Assembly: GCF_002939185.1 (NCBI RefSeq)
Contig: NZ_POVL01000004.1
Location: 62,001-126,000, forward strand
Length of the DNA: 64,000 nucleotides
Direction: 5' to 3'
Origin: Enterobacter sichuanensis
Lineage (GTDB): Bacteria; Pseudomonadota; Gammaproteobacteria; Enterobacterales; Enterobacteriaceae
Shown in pieces: positions 44,546 through 54,438 of this stretch. The translations under genes and the position numbers were made by a program. The first letter of the stretch is position 1; every line of letters starts with the position of its first letter. Below the pieces are notes generated by a model. That model ran no database searches, was not told where the DNA came from, and worked only from the letters and a program-made list of their open reading frames with translations.

Positions 44546-45832
44546 TCACGCTCGAGCCATCATCAGCTTACGCAACGCGGCAAAATCCGCCGGCAGCTCA
44601 TGGGACAGCAGCGGCAGGTCAGCACGCTCGGCCAGCTCTTTCGGCAGCGGCAGCGTTTCGCCGAGGATCGCTTCCACGCTCTCTTTGAACTTAGCCGGAT
44701 GCGCGGTGCCCAGGAACAGGCCATATTCACCCGGATTCAGCTGGTCGCGCAGCGCACGGTAAGCAATCGCCGCGTGCGGTTCAGAAGTGTATCCAACCGC
44801 TTTTAACTCACGCATGGTGGATTTAGTGGTGTCATCCGTCACCGCCGCGTAGCCCAGGTCACCCAGACGCCAGATCTTACGGCGGAACAGCTCTTCCACG
44901 CGCGGCCAGTTGTTCGGCTGGGAAACATCCATCGCGTTGGAGAGCGTCGCCTGCGTCGCGTTTGGTGCCCATTTACCGTCTTTCAGGAAGCGCGGCACGG
45001 TATCGTTGGCATTGGTGGCGGCGATAAAGCGTTTCACCGGCAGCCCCAGGGATTTCGCCAGCAGACCTGCCGTCAAATCGCCGAAGTTACCGCTTGGCAC
45101 AGAGATCACCAGCTGGTTGCGGGCTTCCTGCGGCAGTTGCGCCACCGCTTCGAAGTAGTAGCAGATCTGCGCCAGCAGACGGCTGATGTTGATGGAGTTG
45201 GCGGAGTTCAGACCCAGCGCCACCTTCAGCTCTTCGTCGTCGAAGGCCTGCTTGACCAGCGCCTGGCAGGCATCGAAGTCACCGTCGATCGCCACGGTTT
45301 TAATGTTGCCGCCGAGGGTACAGAACAGTTTTTCCTGCAGCGGACTGATTTTGCCTTTCGGATAGAGGATCACCACGCGGACGTTTTTCAGGCCGTAGAA
45401 GGCATGGGCGACCGCCGCGCCGGTATCACCGGAAGTTGCCGTCAGGATGGTTACCGGTTTGTCGCCGCTGATGTGGGTCAGCATCTGCGCCATGAAGCGG
45501 CCGCCGAAGTCTTTAAACGCCAGGGTTGGGCCGTGGAACAGCTCCAGACAACCCACGTCAGGCTCAACCTGCTGAACCGGTGCCGGGAACGCGAACGCCG
45601 TACGCACGCGTTCTTCCAGCAGTTCCTGCGGAATTTCGTCGCCGATAAACGCCGACAGAATTTTGGTGCTGCGGGTGACAAAGTCCAGCTTCAGCAGTTC
45701 ATCAATCTCGGTCAGCTGAAATTCCGGCAGGTCATGTGGGAAGAACAGCCCCTGATTTTTGCCCAGTCCCTGCGTTACAGCCTGCGCGAAGCTGACCTGC
45801 TCGTTATGATCTTTAAGATTGTAGAGTTTCAT
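44546..45832 (-). CDS. thrC: Threonine synthase
   Basis: ThrC converts O-phosphohomoserine to threonine with pyridoxal phosphate. The 428 residues match the E. coli enzyme. The PLP lysine is in L-A-F-K-D-F-G-G near residue 107, and the phosphate-binding loop is in P-S-G-N-F-G-D near residue 246. The gene starts three bases after the thrB stop and is the last of the thrLABC operon. Confidence 0.98.
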   Translation of the reverse strand: MKLYNLKDHNEQVSFAQAVTQGLGKNQGLFFPHDLPEFQLTEIDELLKLDFVTRSTKILSAFIGDEIPQELLEERVRTAFAFPAPVQQVEPDVGCLELFHGPTLAFKDFGGRFMAQMLTHISGDKPVTILTATSGDTGAAVAHAFYGLKNVRVVILYPKGKISPLQEKLFCTLGGNIKTVAIDGDFDACQALVKQAFDDEELKVALGLNSANSINISRLLAQICYYFEAVAQLPQEARNQLVISVPSGNFGDLTAGLLAKSLGLPVKRFIAATNANDTVPRFLKDGKWAPNATQATLSNAMDVSQPNNWPRVEELFRRKIWRLGDLGYAAVTDDTTKSTMRELKAVGYTSEPHAAIAYRALRDQLNPGEYGLFLGTAHPAKFKESVEAILGETLPLPKELAERADLPLLSHELPADFAALRKLMMARA

Positions 45833-45835
45833 TAA

Positions 45836-46765
45836 TTATCCCAGTACTCGTGCGCCAGCCGTGTCCAGACGGCAAATATGAACAAAGCCTTCCTGATTTT
45901 GCAGGTAGTGTTTAGAGAGCCAGTCCGCCACGCGCTGCGCAGTGTCTGGCTTATCGCATAAGGCAAACAGCGTCGGGCCGGAGCCGGAAATGCCGCATGC
46001 CTGCGCGCCAATATCCATTGATGCCTGTCGCGCCTCGTTAAAGCCAGGCAGCAGCCTGGTGCGATACGGCTCGGCAATAACGTCTTTCATCAGTTTTGCC
46101 GCCAGCTGTGGCTGACGGGTGTAGCAAGCGTGGATAAAGCCCGCCAGATGACGTCCGTGGGCGATACAATCCTGACGTCGATACTGCGCGGGCAGGATCG
46201 CACGCGCTTCGGCCGTAGACACTTTGATGCCCGGATAGGCCAGCACCCACAGCCACTCATCAAACCCTGGCACCTGCTGGCTAATGATGCCATTTTCTTC
46301 GATCATCAGCTGCATGCCGCCGAGGAAGCACGGTGCAACGTTGTCGTAGTGAATGCTGCCGGAGATACGGCCTTCCAGCTCGCCCATTAGCCCCAGCAGA
46401 CGGCTATTGTTGAGGGGCTTACCGCAGTGCTCGTTCATCGCCACCAGGGCAGCCACCACGGAACAGGCGCTGGAGCCCAGCCCGGAGCCAATCGGCATAC
46501 TTTTTTCCAGCGTCATGGCGACCGGCACGTTTTTACCGATCTCCTGACAGAAGCGCTCCCAGCACTGATAGACGATATTCTCGCGTGGCTCCGACGGCAG
46601 CTTGCTGGCAAAACGCCCTACGTTATTCAGGCTGAAGCTTTCTGCCGCTTCAACCGTCACCGTGTCGCCCAACAGCGAACCGTCTACCGGCGTAACCGCC
46701 GCACCCAGCACATCAAATCCGACGCTCATATTGGCGCTGGAAGCCGGGGCATAAACTTTGACCAT
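45836..46765 (-). CDS. thrB: Homoserine kinase
   Basis: ThrB phosphorylates homoserine. The 309-residue GHMP kinase has the glycine-rich ATP loop [12 protein letters not shown] near residues 91-102 and the N-terminal [12 protein letters not shown] block. It starts one base after thrA and is followed three bases later by thrC, which fits translational coupling across the operon. Confidence 0.98.
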   Translation of the reverse strand: MVKVYAPASSANMSVGFDVLGAAVTPVDGSLLGDTVTVEAAESFSLNNVGRFASKLPSEPRENIVYQCWERFCQEIGKNVPVAMTLEKSMPIGSGLGSSACSVVAALVAMNEHCGKPLNNSRLLGLMGELEGRISGSIHYDNVAPCFLGGMQLMIEENGIISQQVPGFDEWLWVLAYPGIKVSTAEARAILPAQYRRQDCIAHGRHLAGFIHACYTRQPQLAAKLMKDVIAEPYRTRLLPGFNEARQASMDIGAQACGISGSGPTLFALCDKPDTAQRVADWLSKHYLQNQEGFVHICRLDTAGARVLG

Positions 46766-46766
46766 G

Positions 46767-49229
46767 TTAAACTCCTAACTTCCATGACAGGGTACGCAGC
46801 AGATCGGCAAACACACCCGCCGCTGTAACATCGTTCCCTGCGCCATAGCCGCGAAGCACCAGCGGCAATGGCTGATAATAGTGGCTGTAAAACGCGAGGG
46901 CGTTTTCGCCGTTTTTGACTTTGTACAGCGGATCGTTGCCGTCAACTTCGGCAATCTTTACCCGGCACACGCCATCTTCTTCAATGTTGCCAACATAGCG
47001 CAATACCTTACCTTCATCACGGGCTTTCTCAACGCGGGCGGCAAAAACGTCGTCAAGCTGCGACAGCCTGGCCATAAAGGCGCCGACATCACCGCTGCTG
47101 TCAAATTCTGCCGGCAGTACCGGTTCAATCACGATATCAGAAAGCTCAAGCTCGCGGCCCGTTTCACGCGCAAGGATCAGCAGCTTGCGCGCCACGTCCA
47201 TACCGGAAAGATCGTCGCGCGGATCCGGCTCGGTGTAGCCCAGCTCACGCGCGGCGCGGGTCGCTTCCGACAGGCTCATGCCTTCGTCCAGTTTGCCGAA
47301 GATAAACGACAGCGAGCCGGATAGAATACCGGAGAATCGCTGCAGCTCGTCACCCGCGTTCAGCAGGTTCTGCAGGTTCTCAATCACCGGCAGGCCTGCC
47401 CCGACGTTGGTGTCGTAGAGGAACTTGCGGCGCGACTTGCTCGCCGCCAGACGCAGCTGGTGGTAGTAATCCATCGACGAGGTGTTGGCCTTTTTGTTCG
47501 GCGTGACCACGTGGAAACCTTCACGCAGGAAGTCCGCGTACTGGTCGGCAACGGCCTGGTTTGACGTACAGTCAACAATCACCGGGTTAAGCAGGTGATA
47601 CTCTTTTACCAGACGGATCAAGCGGCCCAAATTAAACGGCTCTTTTGCCTCCTTCATCTCGGCCTGCCAGTTTTCCAGATTCAGACCGTGAACGTTGGTC
47701 AGCAGCGCTTTTGAGTTGGCAATCCCGCAGACGCGCAGATCGATATGCTTCTTCTTCAGCCACGCCTGCTGACGCTTCACCTGCTCCAGCAGTGCACCGC
47801 CCACGCCTCCGACGCCGATCAGGAACAGCTCGATGACCTGATCGGTGTTGAACAGCATCTGATGAACCACGCGAACGCCGGTGGTGGCATCGTCGTTATC
47901 CACCACCACGGAAATAGAGCGCTCTGACGAGCCTTGGGCAATTGCCACGATATTGATATTAGCCCGCGCCAGCGCGGCAAAGAATTTGGCAGAGATACCG
48001 CGCAGGGTGCGCATGCCGTCGCCCACCACGGAGATGATCGCCAGCCGCTCCTGAATCGCGAGCGGCTCCAGCAGCTCTTCTTTCAGCTCCAGATAGAACT
48101 CTTCCTCCAGCGCGCGGCGGGCGCGCAGGCAGTCGCCCTGCGGCACGCAGAAGCTGATGCTGTATTCGGAAGAGGACTGGGTGATCAGCACCACAGAGAT
48201 ACCGTTGCGGGACATGGCCGCAAACACGCGGGCGGCCATGCCGACCATCCCTTTCATCCCCGGACCGGAGACGCTGAACATCGCCATGTTGTTCAGGTTG
48301 GAGATACCTTTCACCGGCAGACCGTCTTCATCGGTGCTGGCGCCAATCAGCGTACCCGGCGCTTGCGGGTTACCGGTGTTTTTTATCAGGCAAGGGATCT
48401 GGAACTGGGCAATCGGGGAGATGGTACGCGGGTGAAGGACTTTAGCGCCGAAGTAGGAGAGCTCCATCGCCTCCTGGTACGACATCGACTTCAGCAACCT
48501 GGCGTCCGGTACCTGGCGCGGGTCGCAGGTGTACACACCGTCAACGTCAGTCCAGATTTCACAACAGTCCGCGCGTAAACAGGCGGCCAGTACGGCGGCG
48601 GAGTAGTCGGAGCCGTTACGGCCCAGCACCACCAGCTCGCCCTTCTCGTTCCCGGCGGTGAAACCAGCCATCAGGATCATATGGTCAGACGGAATTTTGC
48701 TGGCGGCGATACGGCGGGTTGATTCGGCAATATCAACGGTGGATTCGAGGTAGTGGCCCACCGCCAGCAGTTTTTCAACCGGATCGATCACGGTCACGTT
48801 GTGGCCTCGCGCTTCCAGCAGGCCGGCCATGATGGCAATCGACAGTTTTTCACCGCGGCAGATCAGCGCCGCGTTGATGCTGTCCGGGCACTGACCCAGC
48901 AGGCTAATACCGTGCAGCACGTGCTTAATTTGCGCGAATTCCTGCTCCACAAAAGACTTAAGCTGTGCCAGCGGGAAGCCCGGTTGTGCCTCAGCCAGCC
49001 CCTGCAGCAGCTCAGCGAAGATCCGCTCGGCGTCGCTGATGTTCGGGAGTGCATCCTGGCCACCGATGGTCTTTTCAATCATTGCCACCAGATGGTTCGT
49101 GATTTTTGCCGGGGCAGAGAGCACGGTCGCAACCTGCCCCTGCCTGGCGTTGCTCTCCAGGATATCGGCAACACGCAGAAAACGTTCTGCATTTGCCACT
49201 GATGTACCGCCGAACTTCAACACTCGCAT
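46767..49229 (-). CDS. thrA: Bifunctional aspartokinase I / homoserine dehydrogenase I
   Basis: ThrA performs the first and third steps of the threonine pathway and is inhibited by threonine. The 820 residues contain an N-terminal aspartokinase domain ([12 protein letters not shown]), a central pair of ACT-like regulatory regions (about 315-455) and a C-terminal homoserine dehydrogenase. The dehydrogenase begins with the Rossmann motif G-V-G-G-V-G-G near residue 471. It is preceded by the leader peptide and attenuator at 49257-49378. Confidence 0.99.
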   Translation of the reverse strand: MRVLKFGGTSVANAERFLRVADILESNARQGQVATVLSAPAKITNHLVAMIEKTIGGQDALPNISDAERIFAELLQGLAEAQPGFPLAQLKSFVEQEFAQIKHVLHGISLLGQCPDSINAALICRGEKLSIAIMAGLLEARGHNVTVIDPVEKLLAVGHYLESTVDIAESTRRIAASKIPSDHMILMAGFTAGNEKGELVVLGRNGSDYSAAVLAACLRADCCEIWTDVDGVYTCDPRQVPDARLLKSMSYQEAMELSYFGAKVLHPRTISPIAQFQIPCLIKNTGNPQAPGTLIGASTDEDGLPVKGISNLNNMAMFSVSGPGMKGMVGMAARVFAAMSRNGISVVLITQSSSEYSISFCVPQGDCLRARRALEEEFYLELKEELLEPLAIQERLAIISVVGDGMRTLRGISAKFFAALARANINIVAIAQGSSERSISVVVDNDDATTGVRVVHQMLFNTDQVIELFLIGVGGVGGALLEQVKRQQAWLKKKHIDLRVCGIANSKALLTNVHGLNLENWQAEMKEAKEPFNLGRLIRLVKEYHLLNPVIVDCTSNQAVADQYADFLREGFHVVTPNKKANTSSMDYYHQLRLAASKSRRKFLYDTNVGAGLPVIENLQNLLNAGDELQRFSGILSGSLSFIFGKLDEGMSLSEATRAARELGYTEPDPRDDLSGMDVARKLLILARETGRELELSDIVIEPVLPAEFDSSGDVGAFMARLSQLDDVFAARVEKARDEGKVLRYVGNIEEDGVCRVKIAEVDGNDPLYKVKNGENALAFYSHYYQPLPLVLRGYGAGNDVTAAGVFADLLRTLSWKLGV

Positions 49230-49256
49230 GGTTCTACCTCGTTTCCTTTAGCCGAA

Positions 49257-49291
49257 AAAAAAGCCCGCACTGTTCAGGTGCGGGCTTTTTT
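49257..49291 (-). terminator. thr operon attenuator
   Basis: The stem AAGCCCGCAC (49261-49270) with GTGCGGGCTT (49278-49287) and a seven-base loop is followed on the thr strand by a long T run. It lies between thrL and thrA and is the terminator arm of the classical threonine/isoleucine attenuator. Confidence 0.95.
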
Positions 49292-49309
49292 CTGTTTTTC
49301 CTGTACGCG

Positions 49310-49378
49310 TCAGCCCGCATCGTTACCTGTGGTAATGATGATGGTTGTGGTAATGGTGGTGATGCTGATGCGTTTCAT
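49310..49378 (-). CDS. thrL: thr operon leader peptide
   Basis: This 22-residue open frame starts at ATG 49378 and reads M-K-R-I-S-I, then a Thr/Ile-rich stretch, ending T-T-G-N-D-A-G before TGA. It holds seven threonine and six isoleucine codons. Ribosome stalling at these codons when Thr-tRNA or Ile-tRNA is scarce prevents formation of the attenuator hairpin. It is too short for standard gene calling but position, composition and the downstream attenuator identify it. Confidence 0.96.
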   Translation of the reverse strand: MKRISITTITTTIIITTGNDAG

Positions 49379-49589
49379 GGATGTTGTGTACTCTGTCATT
49401 ATTATCTGTCTGTGCTGTATTCTTTTAGGGTTAAAGGATCGGGACCCTTAAGTCAATGGATTTTTAATTTGATCACATTTCAGAAGACTCTCACGTCCCG
49501 CTGCAGGCAGATTTATTTTCATCCGATTCCCCCAGATGCAACCCTTTGCAACAGACTTATCCGCCATAGTAAAAACTTATGGCAGCATT
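49379..49589. promoter_or_regulatory. thr promoter region
   Basis: The gap between thrL and yjtD holds the promoter of the thr operon on the - strand. A TTGACT hexamer (49451-49456) and a later AAGAAT are seen, but the exact -35/-10 pair cannot be fixed by eye. The sequence just before thrL (CACAGACAGAT and ACAGAGTACACAACATCC) resembles the E. coli leader closely. Confidence 0.6.
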
Positions 49590-50276
49590 TTACTCGGCCA
49601 ATTTTTTTTCAATATCGTGCAGCAAACGATGCAACATTGCGGTGTCCCGCTGCTCAAGACGCCCAAGACGTTGCTGCAGCCAGTCTGCCATTTTTCGATC
49701 GTCCGCCACCCCTAACCGGGATAACAGATGCTCAACGCGTGTGCGCAGCGCAGCCAGCTGGTTTTCATTTGCCCCTTCCGCCTGAGGCTGGGGAATTTGT
49801 ATTAGGGAGGCTAATTGATAGCAGTAGACCATGACCGCCTGCCCTAAATTCAGGGAGGGGTAATCGGCCACCATGGGTGCCCCCGTTAGCACGTCAGCGA
49901 GTTCCAGCTCTTCGTTTGTTAATCCGGCATCCTCACGACCAAATACCAGCGCCGCTCTCTCCAGCCACTGGCTTTTCTCACTCAGCATCGGCACCAGCTC
50001 CGCGGGCGTAGCGTAATAGTGGAACTTCGCCCGGCTGCGCGCCGTGGTGGCAACGGTAAAGGAGATGTCGTGCAACGCCGCGGCAAGCGTGTCGTAAGTG
50101 GTTATATTATCGAGAATATCGCCTGAACCATGTGCCACCCAACGTGCCGCAGGCTCCAGATGGGCGGTGCTGTCCACAATACGTAAATCGGTAAAACCCA
50201 TGGTCTTCATGGCGCGCGCGGCAGCACCAATATTTTCTGCTCTGGCTGGGGCGACCAGTACAATCGACAGATGCAT
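49590..50276 (-). CDS. yjtD: SPOUT-family tRNA/rRNA methyltransferase YjtD
   Basis: YjtD (LasT) is a 228-residue member of the TrmH/SpoU class of SAM-dependent ribose 2'-O methyltransferases with the trefoil-knot fold. The N-terminal block V-L-V-A-P-A-R-A-E-N-I-G-A-A-A-R-A-M-K is the SpoU motif 1 with its conserved Asn and Arg. The middle V-F-G-R-E-D-A-G-L-T-N-E-E-L and later S-L-N-L-G-Q-A-V are motifs 2 and 3. The closest characterised relative is TrmJ; the actual target of YjtD is not established. It lies between thrL and arcA as in E. coli. Confidence 0.93.
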   Translation of the reverse strand: MHLSIVLVAPARAENIGAAARAMKTMGFTDLRIVDSTAHLEPAARWVAHGSGDILDNITTYDTLAAALHDISFTVATTARSRAKFHYYATPAELVPMLSEKSQWLERAALVFGREDAGLTNEELELADVLTGAPMVADYPSLNLGQAVMVYCYQLASLIQIPQPQAEGANENQLAALRTRVEHLLSRLGVADDRKMADWLQQRLGRLEQRDTAMLHRLLHDIEKKLAE

Positions 50277-50620
50277 TTATGCTCTCTTTTTAATCGGTTA
50301 GCGGGTAGAAATGTGATGCGCTTCAACATATTACGCAGCGCGAATTTACAAAATTGCAACACAAATCACCGAAATAGCGTTTCATAACAAATTAAAAACG
50401 CTAAACTATTCCTTGTCTGAACAATCAGTTAGAATGTTAACAGAACACTATTATCCCTATGTTTTATAATGATAATAGCGGTATGAATACCCTATTCTCA
50501 TTGGATTCGCTTCGTTTATAAATCAATGACCGCAACTAGTTGGTTTATTGAAAAATTGTGACAAAGGCTAGCATTCCGCTACGATGATTTCATCAAACTG
50601 TTAACGTGCTACAATTGAAC

Positions 50621-50634
50621 TTGATATATGTCAA
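50621..50634 (+). promoter_or_regulatory. FNR-type site upstream of arcA
   Basis: TTGATATATGTCAA fits the FNR consensus TTGAT-N4-ATCAA at nine of ten positions. It is 278 bases before arcA, where an FNR-activated distal promoter is known in E. coli. The implied arcA leader is therefore long and crosses yjjY. Confidence 0.85.
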
Positions 50635-50675
50635 CGAAGCGTAGTTTTATTGGGTGTCTGGTGTCACTTAGCCTG

Positions 50676-50816
50676 TTATGTTGCTGTTAAAATGGTTAGG
50701 ATGACAGCCGTTTTTGACACTGTCGGGTCCAAAGGGAAAGTACCCAAGACCAAGCTAATGATGTTGTTGACGTTGATGGAAAGTGCATCAAGAACGCAAT
50801 TACGTACTTTAGTCAC
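50676..50816 (-). CDS. yjjY: Conserved 46-residue hypothetical protein YjjY
   Basis: On the - strand a GTG at 50816 opens 46 codons (T-K-V-R-N-C-V-L-D-A-L-S ... V-I-L-T-I-L-T-A-T) and a TAA. As far as I can recall, this equals E. coli YjjY at nearly every residue. The frame lies wholly antisense to the leader of arcA and upstream of yjtD in the same direction. Function is unknown. The conservation may reflect leader DNA of arcA as much as a protein. No convincing ribosome-binding site precedes the GTG. Confidence 0.6.
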   Translation of the reverse strand: MTKVRNCVLDALSINVNNIISLVLGTFPLDPTVSKTAVILTILTAT

Positions 50817-50911
50817 GTTAAGCCGATCATGTTAATTTGCGACATGCATCAGGCAGGTCAGGGACTTTTGTACTTCCTGTTTCGATTTAGTTGGCAATTT
50901 AGGTAGCAAAC

Positions 50912-51628
50912 ATGCAGACCCCGCACATTCTTATCGTTGAAGACGAGTTGGTAACACGCAACACGTTGAAGAGCATTTTCGAAGCAGAAGGCTACGATGT
51001 CTTTGAAGCGACCGATGGCGCAGAGATGCATCAGATCCTTTCTGAAAATGATATCAACCTGGTGATCATGGACATTAACCTGCCGGGCAAAAACGGTCTT
51101 CTTCTGGCGCGCGAACTGCGTGAGCAGGCGAACGTCGCGTTGATGTTCCTGACGGGCCGTGACAACGAAGTTGATAAAATTCTTGGCCTGGAAATCGGTG
51201 CGGATGACTACATCACCAAACCGTTTAATCCTCGCGAGTTAACCATTCGTGCACGCAACCTGCTGTCCCGCACCATGAATCTGGGTACGGTCAGCGAAGA
51301 GCGTCGTAGCGTTGATAGCTACAAATTCAACGGCTGGGAACTTGATATCAATAGCCGTTCGCTGATTAGCCCGAACGGTGAGCAGTATAAACTGCCGCGC
51401 AGTGAATTCCGCGCGATGCTGCACTTCTGCGAAAACCCGGGCAAAATTCAGTCCCGTGCAGAACTGCTGAAGAAAATGACCGGCCGTGAGCTGAAACCGC
51501 ACGACCGTACCGTAGACGTGACCATCCGTCGTATTCGTAAACATTTCGAATCTACGCCTGATACGCCGGAAATCATCGCCACGATCCACGGCGAAGGGTA
51601 TCGTTTCTGTGGTGACCTGCAGGAGTAA
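50912..51628 (+). CDS. arcA: Aerobic respiration control response regulator ArcA
   Basis: ArcA is the OmpR-family regulator phosphorylated by the quinone-sensing kinase ArcB; it represses respiratory and TCA genes when oxygen is low. The 238 residues contain a receiver domain with the phospho-acceptor Asp in V-I-M-D-I-N-L-P-G near residue 54 and Lys in I-T-K-P-F near 104. A winged-helix DNA-binding domain (about 135-235) with [12 protein letters not shown] follows. It ends at a bidirectional terminator shared with creA. Confidence 0.99.
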   Translation: MQTPHILIVEDELVTRNTLKSIFEAEGYDVFEATDGAEMHQILSENDINLVIMDINLPGKNGLLLARELREQANVALMFLTGRDNEVDKILGLEIGADDYITKPFNPRELTIRARNLLSRTMNLGTVSEERRSVDSYKFNGWELDINSRSLISPNGEQYKLPRSEFRAMLHFCENPGKIQSRAELLKKMTGRELKPHDRTVDVTIRRIRKHFESTPDTPEIIATIHGEGYRFCGDLQE

Positions 51629-51646
51629 TCCCGCAGTTAACGCATG

Positions 51647-51674
51647 AAAAAACGGCGCATTAGCGCCGTTTTTT
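51647..51674. terminator. Bidirectional terminator between arcA and creA
   Basis: A 12-bp stem AAAAAACGGCGC (51647-51658) with GCGCCGTTTTTT (51663-51674) and loop ATTA lies exactly between the stops of the convergent genes arcA and creA. Confidence 0.95.
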
Positions 51675-52148
51675 TTATTCCCGCCACGGCATAATCGGTA
51701 CCGCGCTGATGGCGTTTTTCGGTGATCCCTCCACCACTTTGTCAGAATAGGCCAGGTAAGCCAGCGTATTGCGTTTCGCATCGTAGAAGCGCACAACCTG
51801 CAGCTTTTTAAACACCAGCGAGGTCCGTTTCTGGAACACCACGTCGCCCTGCGCTTTGCCGTTTTTAATTTTATCGCTCAGTTCAACCGGACCTACCTGC
51901 TGACAGGAGATCGCCGCGTCGGAGGTATCTTCCGCCAGCCCCAGACCGCCCTTAATCCCGCCCGTTTTCGCACGGCTGACATAGCAGGTGACGTTTTTCA
52001 CGTCCGGATCGTCAAACGCCTCCACCACAATTTTGTGGTCCGGGCCAAACATTTTAAACACGGTATCGACGGAGCCAATCTGTTCAGCCTGCGCGGCGCG
52101 CCCGACCATCAGCATCAATGCGGTGAAGATCAAAGTCTTGTATTTCAT
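51675..52148 (-). CDS. creA: CreA family exported protein
   Basis: CreA is a 157-residue exported protein with a signal peptide of about 21 residues (ending A-Q-A) and the conserved [20 protein letters not shown] block; two cysteines could form a disulfide. Its molecular role is unknown. In E. coli it heads creABCD, where CreBC is a two-component system and CreD a membrane protein. Here the operon stops after creA. It is divergent from rob. Confidence 0.96.
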   Translation of the reverse strand: MKYKTLIFTALMLMVGRAAQAEQIGSVDTVFKMFGPDHKIVVEAFDDPDVKNVTCYVSRAKTGGIKGGLGLAEDTSDAAISCQQVGPVELSDKIKNGKAQGDVVFQKRTSLVFKKLQVVRFYDAKRNTLAYLAYSDKVVEGSPKNAISAVPIMPWRE

Positions 52149-52359
52149 ATTGTTACCATTCTTAAAAATTACGCTGAGCGATTATTCAACACTTTAGACA
52201 AAAATGTAGCAAGATCACAGGATTAGAATATATTTGCCCATAATGTGCGCCAAAAAGCATGAATGCGCAAAAAAAACACTGAATGCTAAAACATCAAAAA
52301 ATGCTATTATCCGCTAACCTGTTATCAGGCACCTGCTGTTTTAAGGATGAGGATAGTAT
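52149..52359. other. creA-rob divergent gap
   Basis: This 211-bp AT-rich gap must hold the creA and rob promoters. No operator could be named with confidence. Confidence 0.35.
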
Positions 52360-53229
52360 ATGGATCAGGCTGGAATTATTCGCGACCTGCTCACCTGGCT
52401 GGAAGGTCACCTCGACCAGCCTTTGTCACTGGACAATGTGGCGGCTAAAGCAGGCTATTCCAAGTGGCATCTGCAAAGGATGTTCAAGGATGTCACCGGT
52501 CATGCTATCGGGGCCTATATACGCGCACGTCGTCTGTCAAAATCTGCTGTGGCATTGCGCCTGACCGCGCGCCCGATCCTGGATATTGCTCTGCAGTATC
52601 GTTTCGATTCGCAGCAGACCTTCACCCGCGCCTTTAAAAAACAGTTCTCGTTGACGCCAGCGCTTTATCGTCGCTCGCCTGACTGGAGCTCGTTTGGTAT
52701 GCGTCCGCCGCTGCGTCTGGGCGAGTTCGCGATGCCGAAATATGAAATCGTCACGCTGCCTGAAACCCATCTGATCGGGACAACGCAGAGTTACTCGTGC
52801 TCCCTTGAGCAGATTTCTGAGTTCCGTCATCAGATGCGCGTCCAGTTCTGGCGCGACTTCCTGAGCCACGCGCCGGCGATCCCGCCGATTCTGTATGGCC
52901 TCAACGAAACGCACCCAAGCCAGGAAAAGGATGACGAGCAGGAGGTGTTCTACACCACCGCGCTGACGCCAGACATGGCCAATGGCTACATTCAGGGTTC
53001 AAAGCCTGTGGTGCTGGAAGGTGGCGAGTACGTGATGTTCGCCTATGAAGGACTGGGAACGGGTGTTCAGGAGTTCATCCTGACCGTTTACGGGACCTGC
53101 ATGCCAATGCTGAATCTGAATCGCCGTAAAGGTCAGGACATTGAGCGCTACTACCCGGCGCAGGACGCTAAACCGGAAGAAGGCCCAATCAATCTGCGTA
53201 TGGAATTCCTGATTCCGATACGTCGTTAA
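52360..53229 (+). CDS. rob: AraC-family regulator Rob
   Basis: Rob binds marboxes and switches on efflux, antioxidant and solvent-tolerance genes together with MarA and SoxS. The 289 residues start with the AraC-type DNA-binding domain containing two helix-turn-helix units (L-D-N-V-A-A-K-A-G-Y-S-K-W-H-L-Q and D-I-A-L-Q-Y-R-F-D-S-Q-Q). The rest is a GyrI-like ligand-binding domain (about 120-289) that senses bile salts and fatty acids. The ATG follows GAGGAT by five bases. Confidence 0.97.
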   Translation: MDQAGIIRDLLTWLEGHLDQPLSLDNVAAKAGYSKWHLQRMFKDVTGHAIGAYIRARRLSKSAVALRLTARPILDIALQYRFDSQQTFTRAFKKQFSLTPALYRRSPDWSSFGMRPPLRLGEFAMPKYEIVTLPETHLIGTTQSYSCSLEQISEFRHQMRVQFWRDFLSHAPAIPPILYGLNETHPSQEKDDEQEVFYTTALTPDMANGYIQGSKPVVLEGGEYVMFAYEGLGTGVQEFILTVYGTCMPMLNLNRRKGQDIERYYPAQDAKPEEGPINLRMEFLIPIRR

Positions 53230-53873
53230 CGCTGCAGTTCATCGAGCGCAGGGGCATCAAGATGTGAAATGTCCCCTGCCATCTCCACCACCCAACCCGA
53301 CGCCAGCCATGCGCTTTCCTGATAATCAATTCGGGAAATGGAGCAGTTTCGCAGACGCAAACGGCGCTCAGCATAAGCGGGTAATCCGAGGATCGTGCTC
53401 ACCAGGCAACCCAACGCAATCCCGTGACTCACCAGCAGCGGACGGCTTCCCGCCGGCAGCTTCAGGCATTCCGCCAGTGCGGCATGCATACGTACGCTGA
53501 GCTCCTGCATGGATTCACCTTCAGGGATACGGCCATCTTCGGTACCGTTCACCAGTGTGCGACGCCAGCCCTCTTCCGTTTCGGTCAGCGTATCGATATG
53601 ACGCTTTTCCAGCACGCCCATATCCAGCTCGCGCAGACGCGGCTCAAGCATAACATCACAGCCGCAGGCGTCCGCGATGATGCGCGCCGTCTGCTGTGTG
53701 CGACCTAAGTCGCTGGTGATGACGTGGGTAATGCCCAGCGTTCTGGCACGCTCTGCCACCTGCCACGCTTGCTGCACACCCTTCTCAGTGAGAGGACTGT
53801 CTGACTGGCCTTGAATACGTCGCTCGGCGTTCCACTGCGTTTCACCGTGGCGAACAAGGTATACCTGTAACAT
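53226..53873 (-). CDS. gpmB: Histidine-phosphatase family protein GpmB
   Basis: GpmB (YtjC) belongs to the histidine phosphatase clan, with [10 protein letters not shown] at residues 6-15 and a second catalytic His in V-S-H-G-I-A near residue 150. Despite the name it is only a probable phosphoglycerate mutase; other phosphatase activities have been reported for relatives. At 215 residues it has family length. It overlaps the rob stop by 4 bases and is divergent from yjjX. Confidence 0.94.
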   Translation of the reverse strand: MLQVYLVRHGETQWNAERRIQGQSDSPLTEKGVQQAWQVAERARTLGITHVITSDLGRTQQTARIIADACGCDVMLEPRLRELDMGVLEKRHIDTLTETEEGWRRTLVNGTEDGRIPEGESMQELSVRMHAALAECLKLPAGSRPLLVSHGIALGCLVSTILGLPAYAERRLRLRNCSISRIDYQESAWLASGWVVEMAGDISHLDAPALDELQR

Positions 53874-53922
53874 GCTTTTTTTCCGTTATACTGCGATGAG
53901 TTTTTTTGAATCGAGCTTAATT

Positions 53923-54438
53923 ATGCACCATGTTGTCTCTGCTACCACTAATCCTGCCAAAATTCAGGCAATTCTAAGGGCATTTGAAGAGATCTTCGGC
54001 GCAGGATCCTGCCATATTGAAGCCATCGGCGTCGAGAGTGGCGTTCCTGAACAGCCGTTTGGCAGCGAGGAAACGCGCGCTGGCGCACGAAATCGCGTGG
54101 CAAATGCCAGAGCGGCAGCACCGGACGCTGACTTTTGGGTCGCCATTGAAGCCGGTATCGATGAAGGCGCAACGTTTAGTTGGGTGGTGATTGAAAGCCG
54201 TGAACAGCGCGGTGAAGCGCGTTCGGCCACCCTGCCGCTGCCGACGATCATTCTGGAAAAAGTGCGTGCGGGTGAAGCGCTCGGGCCGGTGATGTCGCAG
54301 TACACCGGCATTGACGAAATTGGCCGTAAAGAAGGGGCGATTGGCGTCTTTACCGCCGGCGCGCTGACGCGTTCAGGCGTTTACCACCAGGCGGTGATCC
54401 TGGCGTTAAGCCCGTTCCATAACGCGATTTATCGTTAA
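53923..54438 (+). CDS. yjjX: Inosine/xanthosine triphosphatase YjjX
   Basis: YjjX removes ITP and XTP, hydrolysing the terminal phosphate of these faulty nucleotides. The start chosen is ATG 53923 ([13 protein letters not shown]), giving 171 residues; earlier in-frame ATGs overlap the gpmB start region and are not conserved. Family blocks are [12 protein letters not shown] and [10 protein letters not shown]. It is convergent with trpR, with a few bases of overlap at the stops. Confidence 0.95.
   Translation: MHHVVSATTNPAKIQAILRAFEEIFGAGSCHIEAIGVESGVPEQPFGSEETRAGARNRVANARAAAPDADFWVAIEAGIDEGATFSWVVIESREQRGEARSATLPLPTIILEKVRAGEALGPVMSQYTGIDEIGRKEGAIGVFTAGALTRSGVYHQAVILALSPFHNAIYR

Larger units (their letters stand above)
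50277..50911. promoter_or_regulatory. yjtD-arcA divergent regulatory region
   Basis: This 635-bp stretch holds the FNR site (50621-50634), yjjY (50676-50816) and the long arcA leader. The part from 50340 to 50560 is AT-rich and has no gene I can support; it should hold the yjtD promoter. Several arcA promoters are known in E. coli, and I cannot place each one here. Confidence 0.6.

Noticed and set aside
50650..50835. 61-codon open frame on the + strand upstream of arcA
   Set aside because: The opposite strand carries the conserved yjjY frame; the + strand product has no known relative and is more likely arcA leader.
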